A stretch of 64,000 nt of DNA from an uncultured Eubacteriales bacterium (GTDB taxonomy: Bacteria; Bacillota; Clostridia; Oscillospirales; Acutalibacteraceae). Position numbers and translations under genes: made by a program. The stretch covers positions 21,040 through 85,039 of the forward strand of contig CAKSGV010000005.1 of NCBI GenBank assembly GCA_934454845.1, given 5' to 3'. The notes under the pieces were generated by a model. It saw nothing but the letters and a program-made list of their open reading frames with translations. It was not told the DNA's origin and made no database searches. Positions 57,491 through 64,000 of the stretch are shown here, one piece after another (within the stretch, counting starts at the first letter, position 1; each line of letters opens with the position of its first letter).

Positions 57491-59887
57491 ATGCCAGCAG
57501 AAACAAAAAAGACGGAAAATTCTTTTCCCGTGTTAGCTTTAAGGGGACTTGTTGCTTTCCCCTCTATGATCCTTACTTTAGATGTAGGAAGAAAGCGCTC
57601 TGTAAACGCGATAAACAGAGCGATGTCCTCAAATCAGCTTATATATTTAGTCACACAGAAAGATATCACGGTGGAAGCACCGAACTCTTCGGACCTTTAT
57701 TCTATGGGCTGCCTTTGCAGATTAAGGCAGACGCTTAAAATGCCCGACGGCTCTGTCAAAGCTCTCGTTCAAGGCCTTTACAGGGCAAAGCACACCACAT
57801 TTATAAAAGAGCCGGATATCTATTCCGCAACAATTGAAAAATGCGAAGAAAAACCTATTAAAAACAGGGCCGTCTATAAAGAAAGCATTTTAAGAAGAAT
57901 AAGAATAGAATTCGAAAAATATGTTGAAGTAAACCGCAATATAGCGCCCGATGTGATCTCAACCGTCGCCACTTGCGACGATATCCCTTATCTTTGTGAT
58001 TATATCGCGTTTAATGTGCCCTCACCTTTTGACGATAAGCAGTTTATTTTAGAACAGCTTTCACCCGTATCAAGAGCTAAAATTCTGCTCGAGCTTTTAA
58101 GCAAAGAAAAAGAGATCTGCGAGATAGATAATAAAATAGGCGAAAAAACCAGGCGCAGAATTGACGAAAGTCAGAAAGAATATTATCTTAAAGAGCAGAT
58201 AAAAGTTTTAAACGACGAGCTTTACGGCGATGATGAGCTTTCCGAAATAGAATCCTATAACGAAAAGGCAGAAAAGCTCGATTGCTCTGATGAAGTAAAA
58301 AATAAGATAAGATCCGAAATAAATAAGCTTTCAAAGCTTCCGCCCGGCTCTCATGAAGGAACGGTCATGCGCTCCTGGCTTGATCTTGCAATATCACTTC
58401 CGTGGAACAAAAAGAGCGGATCAAAGGTGGATATTAAAAAGGCGGAGAAAATTCTCGACCGCGATTTTTACGGCCTTGATAAAGTAAAAGAGCGGATCCT
58501 GGAAATGCTCGCAGTATATTCTTTAAACCCCGATATAACAGGGCAGATAATCTGCCTTGCGGGTCCTCCCGGAGTAGGCAAGACCTCAATAGGAAAAACA
58601 ATAGCCGAATGTATGGGCAGGAAGTACCGCAGAGTGGCACTCGGCGGTATGCACGACGAGGCGGAGATAAGAGGTCACAGAAAAACCTATGTGGGAGCAA
58701 TGCCCGGAAGAATTATCTCGGCGCTTAAATTATCGGGAGTATCCGATCCTCTTATTTTGCTCGACGAGATAGATAAGCTTGCAAGCGATTATAAGGGCGA
58801 TCCCTCATCCGCGCTTTTGGAGGTTTTGGATCCGGAGCAGAACAGCTCCTTTACCGATAACTTTTTGGAGATACCTTATGATTTAAGCAAAGCGGTGTTT
58901 ATCACCACAGCAAATGATTTATCGACTGTGCCTCCTGCTTTGCTTGACAGAATGGAAGTTATCTCGATCGACGGTTACACAAGAGAAGAGCGCTTTAATA
59001 TTGCTAAAAAACACCTTGTTAAAAAAGAACTTTCGCGCCACGCGCTTTCCGGCAGGACCTGCAGGATAACAGACGGCGCGCTCTATGCCATAATCGATTT
59101 TTACACCCGCGAGGCAGGAGTAAGAAGCCTGGAGAGAACCATAGCCAAGATCTTTTCAAAGGTAGCTAAGATCATAGCCGAGGGCGAAGTAAAGAGCGTA
59201 ACCGTAAAAGAGCAGGATATCTATAAATATTTAGGCTCTAAAAAATACCGCCCCGAATCCATACTCGAAACCGACGAGATAGGCATTATAAACGGCCTTG
59301 CCTGGACGGCTGTGGGAGGGGAGATAATGCAGCTCGAAGTCGCCGCAACGGAGGGCACGGGCAAAATTATTTTAACGGGCAGCCTCGGCGACGTTATGAA
59401 AGAATCGGCTTCCGCCGCTGTGACATTTGTCAGGTTAAACGCTTTTAAATACGGAATTTATCCCGATTTTTACAAAAATCTCGATATTCATATCCACGCG
59501 ACCGAGGCGGCGGTTAAAAAAGACGGCCCAAGCGCCGGAGTGACTATCGCAACAGCGCTTGTTTCCGCTCTTACAAAAGTGCCCGTAAGGCGCGATATAG
59601 CTATGACCGGCGAAATAACGATCACCGGCCGCGTGCTTGCAATAGGCGGACTTAAAGAAAAGTCTATGGCGGCTTACCGCGGAGGGGTAAAACGCGTGTT
59701 TATTCCATATGATAATATTCCCGATCTCGACGAGGTAGATAAAACCGTGAAAGAAAACGTTGAGTTTATCCCGGTCAAAAATGCGTGCGAAATAATAGAA
59801 GCCGCACTTAAATACCCCGAGGAAGAAAAAAGCGAAGAGCTTTATATCTCGCAAAACTCAAGCGAAAAGGCAGTAAGCAGGTGCTGA
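57491..59887 (+). CDS. lon: ATP-dependent protease Lon (La)
   Basis: A 798-residue cytoplasmic AAA+ protease for damaged and regulatory proteins. The N-terminal substrate domain (FPVLALRGLVAFPSMILTLDVGRKRSVNAI) is followed by a coiled region (SQKEYYLKEQIKVLNDEL), Walker A GPPGVGKTS, Walker B ILLDEIDKL, sensor residues and the protease domain with catalytic Ser681 in KDGPSAGVTI and Lys724 in GGLKEKSMAAYRGG. A short Ser/Glu-rich tail ends the protein. lon followed by ysxC is the common Firmicute order. Confidence 0.97.
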   Translation: MPAETKKTENSFPVLALRGLVAFPSMILTLDVGRKRSVNAINRAMSSNQLIYLVTQKDITVEAPNSSDLYSMGCLCRLRQTLKMPDGSVKALVQGLYRAKHTTFIKEPDIYSATIEKCEEKPIKNRAVYKESILRRIRIEFEKYVEVNRNIAPDVISTVATCDDIPYLCDYIAFNVPSPFDDKQFILEQLSPVSRAKILLELLSKEKEICEIDNKIGEKTRRRIDESQKEYYLKEQIKVLNDELYGDDELSEIESYNEKAEKLDCSDEVKNKIRSEINKLSKLPPGSHEGTVMRSWLDLAISLPWNKKSGSKVDIKKAEKILDRDFYGLDKVKERILEMLAVYSLNPDITGQIICLAGPPGVGKTSIGKTIAECMGRKYRRVALGGMHDEAEIRGHRKTYVGAMPGRIISALKLSGVSDPLILLDEIDKLASDYKGDPSSALLEVLDPEQNSSFTDNFLEIPYDLSKAVFITTANDLSTVPPALLDRMEVISIDGYTREERFNIAKKHLVKKELSRHALSGRTCRITDGALYAIIDFYTREAGVRSLERTIAKIFSKVAKIIAEGEVKSVTVKEQDIYKYLGSKKYRPESILETDEIGIINGLAWTAVGGEIMQLEVAATEGTGKIILTGSLGDVMKESASAAVTFVRLNAFKYGIYPDFYKNLDIHIHATEAAVKKDGPSAGVTIATALVSALTKVPVRRDIAMTGEITITGRVLAIGGLKEKSMAAYRGGVKRVFIPYDNIPDLDEVDKTVKENVEFIPVKNACEIIEAALKYPEEEKSEELYISQNSSEKAVSRC

Positions 59888-59888
59888 T

Positions 59889-60461
59889 ATGAATTTTTCG
59901 GATGTAACATTTGAGGCGGCCTTCGGCACCGCCTCGCAGCTGCCGCAGTCCGATATTCCGGAAGTTTGCTTCTGCGGAAGATCGAATGTGGGAAAATCTT
60001 CGCTTATAAATAAGGTACTCGGAAGAAAAGCGATCGCAAGAGTTAGCTCCACACCGGGGAAAACGGTCACCGTGAATTTTTATAAGCTGAGCGGATTAAG
60101 GCTTGTGGACCTCCCCGGTTACGGCTACGCAAAGGTAGCCACAAAGGAAAAGGAACGCTGGAGCGGCCTTATGGAGCATTATTTCAGATCGGGAAGAAAC
60201 ATAAAGCTTTGCTTTTCGCTTATCGATATGAGAAGACCCGCGACCGAATTCGATCTTAATATGCTCGAATTTTTAAATCATTTCGGATTTAACACCGCGA
60301 TAATTCTCACAAAATCGGATAAGCTTAATAAAACCGAATTTGAAAAAAATCTCAAAGCTTTTAAAGAAACTTTCGGTGAAAATATCCCCATAATTCCCTT
60401 TTCCGCGCTTAAAAATACCGGCACCGAGGAAATAAGATCTTTAATAGAAAACATATTATAA
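59889..60461 (+). CDS. ysxC: Ribosome biogenesis GTPase YsxC/EngB
   Basis: A 190-residue TRAFAC GTPase needed for 50S subunit assembly. G motifs: CGRSNVGKSSLINKVLG (G1), TPGKTVTVNF (G2 region), DLPGYGYAKV (G3), LTKSDKLNK (G4) and FSALKNTG (G5). It starts one base after lon, with AGGTGC as ribosome binding site. Confidence 0.96.
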   Translation: MNFSDVTFEAAFGTASQLPQSDIPEVCFCGRSNVGKSSLINKVLGRKAIARVSSTPGKTVTVNFYKLSGLRLVDLPGYGYAKVATKEKERWSGLMEHYFRSGRNIKLCFSLIDMRRPATEFDLNMLEFLNHFGFNTAIILTKSDKLNKTEFEKNLKAFKETFGENIPIIPFSALKNTGTEEIRSLIENIL

Positions 60462-60479
60462 AAAAGAGGTAAAAATATT

Positions 60480-61139
60480 ATGATTTTTGAAAACGGCGAC
60501 AGAATAGTATTCACCGGCGACTCCGTAACAGATATGGGAAGAGCGCGCCCCGTGGGCGAGGAAATAGGCGATAATTTAGGAACCAGCTATGTGAGAATTA
60601 TCGATAATATGATAAATGCCTGGTATCCCGACCTTAGAATCAGGATATCAAACACCGGAATATCGGGCCACACAAGCCGCAACCTTTTAAACAGATTTGA
60701 CGCAGACGTCTGCGCCCTTAACCCCGACTGGGTTTCAATACTTATCGGAATAAACGATGTGTGGAGATTTTTTGACGCCCCCGCTCTTACCGATATTCAG
60801 GTGGGAATCGAAGAATACGAGAAAAACCTCGAGGAAATGATAATAAGGATAAAAGATAAGGTCAAAGGCGTGTTTATCTTATCCCCTTATTATATGGAGC
60901 CTAACTGCGAGGATATGATGAGAAAGAAAATGGGCGAGTATGCCAAAGTTGCACGAAAGCTTGCAAAAAAACACGGCTGTGAATATGTCGATTTTCAGTC
61001 GGTTTACGATAACTTCTTAAAATACCGCCATTCTTCCTTTATAAACTGGGATAGGGTGCACCCCAATCAGATCGGCGCAACCCTTATGGCAAAGGAATTT
61101 TTAAAGCACTGCGGATTTGATTACAATCATAAATATTGA
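60480..61139 (+). CDS. SGNH/GDSL-family hydrolase
   Basis: A 219-residue esterase-like protein. SGNH blocks are present: VFTGDSVTDMGRARP (catalytic Ser in GDS), NTGISGHTSRNLL (Gly block), SILIGINDVWRFF (Asn block) and WDRVHPNQIGATLMA (Asp and His). There is no signal peptide, so it should act inside the cell on an ester such as an acetylated sugar; the exact substrate cannot be told. A GAGGTAA ribosome binding site precedes the ATG. It ends the murI-to-SGNH unit; no terminator is visible before the next promoter. Confidence 0.92.
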   Translation: MIFENGDRIVFTGDSVTDMGRARPVGEEIGDNLGTSYVRIIDNMINAWYPDLRIRISNTGISGHTSRNLLNRFDADVCALNPDWVSILIGINDVWRFFDAPALTDIQVGIEEYEKNLEEMIIRIKDKVKGVFILSPYYMEPNCEDMMRKKMGEYAKVARKLAKKHGCEYVDFQSVYDNFLKYRHSSFINWDRVHPNQIGATLMAKEFLKHCGFDYNHKY

Positions 61140-61141
61140 TA

Positions 61142-61170
61142 TTGACAAATTTAAATTCCGGTGATATAAT
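61142..61170 (+). promoter_or_regulatory. asnS-asnA promoter
   Basis: TTGACA, a 17-base spacer and TATAAT, both hexamers perfect, directly upstream of the T-box leader. Confidence 0.9.
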
Positions 61171-61175
61171 TTTTT

Positions 61176-61470
61176 ATATTCAAAGGCTTTGAGAAAGACA
61201 AGTAGCTCGGTACACGGCGGAACAGTGATCTGCGGGCAGTGGAAACGCAGGCGCACGCACCTTGTGAATAACACTTTTTAGCCGCAATCTGAAAAGCTTT
61301 TTGCTTATTAGGTGCGCCGTGAGCTTCGCGTTAAGAAGAAATCGGCTCAATTTTGGCCGTAAAGAGGTCTTTTTGATATAAAAAGGCAATTTAGGTGGCA
61401 CCGCGGATGATTTTTAAAGCGTCTTATCCGTCCTGAAATTTTAGGGCGGATAAAGGCGCTTTTATTATTT
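61176..61470 (+). promoter_or_regulatory. T-box leader, asparagine (specifier AAC)
   Basis: The T-box sequence AGGTGGCACCGCGG is at 61393-61406 and is followed by a long terminator hairpin (GCGTCTTATCCGTCCT with AGGGCGGATAAAGGCGC, 61419-61459) and a T run. In Stem I the 3' side reads GTGAATAACACT; AAC (61270-61272) follows GAA plus one base, the same geometry as the Phe leader at 47.4 kb. AAC encodes Asn, which agrees with the downstream asnS and asnA. Uncharged tRNA-Asn should permit read-through. Confidence 0.93.
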
Positions 61471-61496
61471 TTATATTTAATTTCGGGAGGAAAATT

Positions 61497-62873
61497 ATGA
61501 AGCATACCGATATTTATGAAATTATGAAAAACCGTGAGTTCGTAGGCAAAAATGTCACTGTCTGCGGATGGGTAAGAACCTCGCGCGATTCTAAAAATAT
61601 GGCTTTTATCGAGCTTAACGACGGTACTACTCTTAAGCACCTGCAAATAGTTATAGATAAAAGCAAGCTTTCGGATATTTCCGAATATTTAAAGCTCGGC
61701 ACTTCGCTTATGGTAGAGGGGCAGGCGGTCGAATCGGTAGTAGCTAAAGACAGCGTTGAGATAAACGCCGAAAAGATAACCGTTTTAGGCGTATGCCCCG
61801 CCGATTACCCCCTGCAGAAAAAAAGGCACACTCTTGAATATTTGAGAACTATCCCCGCTTTAAGGGTCAGAACCAACACTTTTAACGCGGTATTCCGCGT
61901 GCGCTCGGTGGTTTCAGCCGCTATTCACGAATTTTTCCAGAGCAGGCATTACACCTATATACACACCCCATTAATAACCGCAAGCGACTGCGAGGGCGCA
62001 GGCGAGATGTTCAAGGTCACAACTATCGGTTTTTCAAAAGATTACAAAACAGAGGAAGAATATGAGGCGGCGGATTTCTTCGGAAGAAGAGCGGCGCTTT
62101 CGGTTTCCGGTCAGCTTGAGGGCGAGGTCGCCGCTATGGGACTCGGAAAAATTTACACCTTCGGCCCGTCTTTCAGAGCGGAAAAGAGCAATACTCCGCG
62201 CCACGTTGCGGAGTTCTGGCACGTTGAGCCGGAAGTGGCTTTTGCAGAGCTCCCCGATATAATCGAAATTGCAGAGGATATGATAAAGTATATTATCAAT
62301 TCCGTGCTCGAAAAGTGCCCCGATGAGCTTAAATTTTTCGATGCGCATTTTGAAAAAGGTCTTATAGAAAAATTAGAAACCGTTGCAAGCCACAATTTCG
62401 CGGTTATGACCTATACCGAGGCGATAGAAAAATTAAAGGAAAGCGGCGAGAATTTCCAATATCCCGTTGAGTGGGGCTGCGATCTTATGACAGAGCACGA
62501 AAGATATATCTCGGAGGTTATATGCAAAAAGCCTGTATTTCTTACCGATTATCCGAAAGAGATCAAGTCTTTTTATATGAAGCAAAATCCAGACGGCAAG
62601 ACGGTCGCCGCGACAGACCTTTTGGTTCCGGGAGTCGGCGAGATAATAGGCTGTTCCGAAAGGGAAGCAGATCTTGATAAGCTGCTTGAGGCTATGAAAG
62701 CAAGAAATATGAATCTTGACGATTATAAGGATTATCTCTCACTTCGAAAATTCGGCTCTGTTCCGCACAGCGGATTCGGTTTAGGTCTTGAAAGAATAAT
62801 TATGTATGTTACGGGAGTATCGAATATCCGCGACGTTATCCTTTATCCGAGAACCGTAGGAAACATTTCGTGA
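61497..62873 (+). CDS. asnS: Asparaginyl-tRNA synthetase
   Basis: A 458-residue class IIb synthetase. It has an N-terminal OB fold (VTVCGWVRTSRDSKNMAFIELNDGTTLKHLQIV), then the catalytic domain with YIHTPLITASDCEGAGEMF, FGPSFRAEKSNTPRHVAEFWHVEPEVAF (motif 2) and GFGLGLERIIMYVTGVSNIRDVILYPR (motif 3). The insertion with YKTEEEYEAADFFGRRAALSVSGQLE matches AsnS rather than AspS. GGGAGG precedes the ATG. Expression is governed by the Asn T-box. Confidence 0.97.
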   Translation: MKHTDIYEIMKNREFVGKNVTVCGWVRTSRDSKNMAFIELNDGTTLKHLQIVIDKSKLSDISEYLKLGTSLMVEGQAVESVVAKDSVEINAEKITVLGVCPADYPLQKKRHTLEYLRTIPALRVRTNTFNAVFRVRSVVSAAIHEFFQSRHYTYIHTPLITASDCEGAGEMFKVTTIGFSKDYKTEEEYEAADFFGRRAALSVSGQLEGEVAAMGLGKIYTFGPSFRAEKSNTPRHVAEFWHVEPEVAFAELPDIIEIAEDMIKYIINSVLEKCPDELKFFDAHFEKGLIEKLETVASHNFAVMTYTEAIEKLKESGENFQYPVEWGCDLMTEHERYISEVICKKPVFLTDYPKEIKSFYMKQNPDGKTVAATDLLVPGVGEIIGCSEREADLDKLLEAMKARNMNLDDYKDYLSLRKFGSVPHSGFGLGLERIIMYVTGVSNIRDVILYPRTVGNIS

Positions 62874-62884
62874 GGTATGAGATT

Positions 62885-63874
62885 ATGGAAAAATACATTT
62901 CAAAATTAGATGTGCTTGAAACGCAAAAAGCTATCCGCTCGCTAAGGCATAGATTTGAGGAAAACTTGTGCGACGGTCTTAATTTAAGCCGTGCCTCCGC
63001 GCCGCTCTTCGTTAAAAAAGGCAGCGGACTTAACGACGATTTAAACGGCGTCGAAAGACCTGTAAGCTTTGATATTTTAGAAACCGGCGAAGAGGTCGAG
63101 GTGGTGCATTCCCTCGCCAAATGGAAAAGGTTTGCGCTTAAAAAGTACGGTTTTAAAATGCACACCGGTCTTTACACGGATATGAACGCTATAAGAAGAG
63201 ATGAGCATTGTGATAATATCCATTCTCTTTATGTGGATCAGTGGGATTGGGAAAAGGTCATTTCAAAAGAAGACCGAAATACGGACTATCTTAAGGACAC
63301 GGTCTACCGCATTTACAATGCCGTTTTAAACACGGCTGACGGTATCGAAAGGCAGTACCCCGAGCTTGAAAATTATCTGCCGAGAAAAATAAAATTTGTT
63401 TCAACTTTTGAACTTGAAGAAAAGTATCCCGAGCTTTCGCCCAAAGAGAGGGAAAATGCTGCGGCAAAGGAATTCGGCGCTCTTTTCTTAACGCAGATAG
63501 GCGGCAGACTTAAAAACGGCGAAAAGCACGACGGCAGAGCCCCCGATTATGACGATTGGAGCTTAAACGGCGATATTATTGTTTATAATAAGGTAACAGA
63601 TGCCGCTTTTGAGATCTCTTCAATGGGGATAAGAGTGGATAAAGAAAGTCTTTTAAAACAGTTGGAGGCGGAAAACGCACTTGACAGGCTGAATTTCCCT
63701 TTCCACAAAGCGCTTGTAAACGGCGAACTGCCCTTTACTATCGGCGGAGGAATAGGGCAATCGCGCCTTTGTATGCTTCTTCTTCAAAAGGCACATATCG
63801 GCGAAGTGCACGCGTCTGTCTGGCCAGAAGAAGAAATAAAAAAATGCAAAGAGCTAAATATTGAGCTGCTGTGA
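62885..63874 (+). CDS. asnA: Aspartate--ammonia ligase (asparagine synthetase A)
   Basis: A 329-residue ammonia-dependent asparagine synthetase, related to class II synthetase cores. Motifs include ETQKAIRSLRHRFEENL, LSRASAPLFV, GVERPVSFD, AKWKRFALKKYGF, MNAIRRDEHCDNIHSLYVDQWDWEKVI and the C-terminal FTIGGGIGQSRLCMLLLQKAHIGEV. The ATG at 62885 follows a GAGGTATGAG ribosome binding site; the GTG five codons earlier overlaps the asnS stop. Placing asnA behind asnS under one Asn T-box ties amino acid synthesis to tRNA charging. Confidence 0.96.
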   Translation: MEKYISKLDVLETQKAIRSLRHRFEENLCDGLNLSRASAPLFVKKGSGLNDDLNGVERPVSFDILETGEEVEVVHSLAKWKRFALKKYGFKMHTGLYTDMNAIRRDEHCDNIHSLYVDQWDWEKVISKEDRNTDYLKDTVYRIYNAVLNTADGIERQYPELENYLPRKIKFVSTFELEEKYPELSPKERENAAAKEFGALFLTQIGGRLKNGEKHDGRAPDYDDWSLNGDIIVYNKVTDAAFEISSMGIRVDKESLLKQLEAENALDRLNFPFHKALVNGELPFTIGGGIGQSRLCMLLLQKAHIGEVHASVWPEEEIKKCKELNIELL

Positions 63875-63903
63875 TATCCCCTGCATTCCTTAAAGCCCAA
63901 ATA

Positions 63904-63925
63904 CAAAAAAGCCCCTTAAGGGGCT
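63904..63925 (-). terminator. Terminator for a minus-strand gene beyond the right edge (or shared)
   Basis: The 16-bp palindrome AGCCCCTTAAGGGGCT (63910-63925) has six A residues on its left, giving a T run on the minus strand only. It would end a leftward transcript entering from beyond the window. Confidence 0.65.
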
Positions 63926-63937
63926 CTCAGACTGTAG

Positions 63938-63976
63938 ACAAAGCAGGTTGTATTTAAGCGATACAACCTGCTTTGT
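63938..63976. repeat. Perfect 16-bp inverted repeat at the right edge
   Basis: ACAAAGCAGGTTGTAT (63938-63953) and ATACAACCTGCTTTGT (63961-63976) flank a seven-base loop. No T run follows on either strand, so it is not a simple terminator. It could be the end of a mobile element, a structured 3' region of an incoming minus-strand gene, or an operator; the window ends too soon to tell. Confidence 0.7.
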
Positions 63977-64000
63977 TGGAAAATCGGACCGAATTTTCAA

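Noticed and set aside
61180..61646. Two minus-strand open frames over the Asn T-box and the start of asnS.
   Set aside because: The region is fully explained by the promoter, T-box, terminator and asnS on the plus strand.
1..64000. CRISPR arrays, prophage, integrative elements or defence systems.
   Set aside because: No regularly spaced repeats, integrase, transposase, phage structural genes or recognisable defence genes were found on either strand; the content is core chromosome.

Overview
The window looks like a chromosomal segment from an uncultured low-to-mid GC Firmicute of the class Clostridia (an Oscillospirales-like gut anaerobe is my inference). Support comes from sigma-A promoters of the TTGACA-17-TATAAT type, two T-box leaders, a PyrR attenuator, a Gram-positive BirA operator, and genes such as IreB, CarD, DnaD/DnaI, a small-Cys DUF6472-type protein and an LCP protein. 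Almost everything is core housekeeping. I see no prophage, integrase, CRISPR array, complete insertion sequence or rRNA operon.

Layout. 1-9.4 kb (+): a VanY-type carboxypeptidase cut by the left edge, murD, two tandem M42 peptidases, a GNAT-like protein, a YnbB-type PLP enzyme, an unknown protein, an HPr-like protein and pcrA. 9.4-12 kb (+): two membrane-associated unknowns and rlmD. 12-16.3 kb (-): a KtrA/KtrB-type potassium system with an anchored protein, then proS. 16.4-17.4 kb (+): acpP and carD. 17.4-19.8 kb (-): a domain-permuted GH3 glycosidase. 20 kb: tRNA-Arg(ACG) (-), then dnaD and dnaI (+). 22.1 kb: ksgA (-), divergent from an unknown gene (+). 23.8-26.9 kb (-): LCP protein, small Cys protein, PlsC and a flavin reductase-like protein. 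27-39.7 kb (-): one long gene string running lipoprotein, response regulator, histidine kinase, DUF1385, prmC, recA, recX, rimO, pgsA, cysE, cysS, trmN6-like, rsmI. 39.8-41.8 kb (-): pyrR and uraA behind a PyrR attenuator. 42.3 kb (+): a G5/3D wall protein. 43.4-47.5 kb (-): ireB, and pheS-pheT behind a Phe T-box. 47.6-49.6 kb (+): a HAD-GNAT fusion and a lipoprotein. 49.7-51.2 kb (-): birA-bioY. 51.3-61.1 kb (+): a P-loop protein, then murI, DUF1934, argS, pncB, a lipoprotein, lon, ysxC and an SGNH hydrolase. 61.1-63.9 kb (+): an Asn T-box followed by asnS and asnA.

How the genes fit together. Four sensing circuits can be read directly: uncharged tRNA-Phe to pheST, uncharged tRNA-Asn to asnS-asnA, pyrimidine nucleotides through PyrR to pyrR-uraA, and biotin through BirA to birA-bioY. 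Wall synthesis and remodelling are prominent (VanY, MurD, MurI, LCP, G5/3D protein, IreB, a two-component system), as is translation and ribosome maturation (ProS, PheST, CysS, ArgS, AsnS, RlmD, KsgA, RsmI, RimO, PrmC, YsxC).

I did not find a clearly new multi-gene system. The most interesting unexplained DNA is the 41.97-42.30 kb divergent intergenic region, with a 10-bp inverted repeat spanning 72 bp, several short palindromes, tandem TGTAAC repeats and a hairpin at the start of a transcript. Other points worth a look are an HPr-like protein without the catalytic histidine, the HAD-GNAT fusion, the permuted GH3 enzyme and the placement of the BirA operator.
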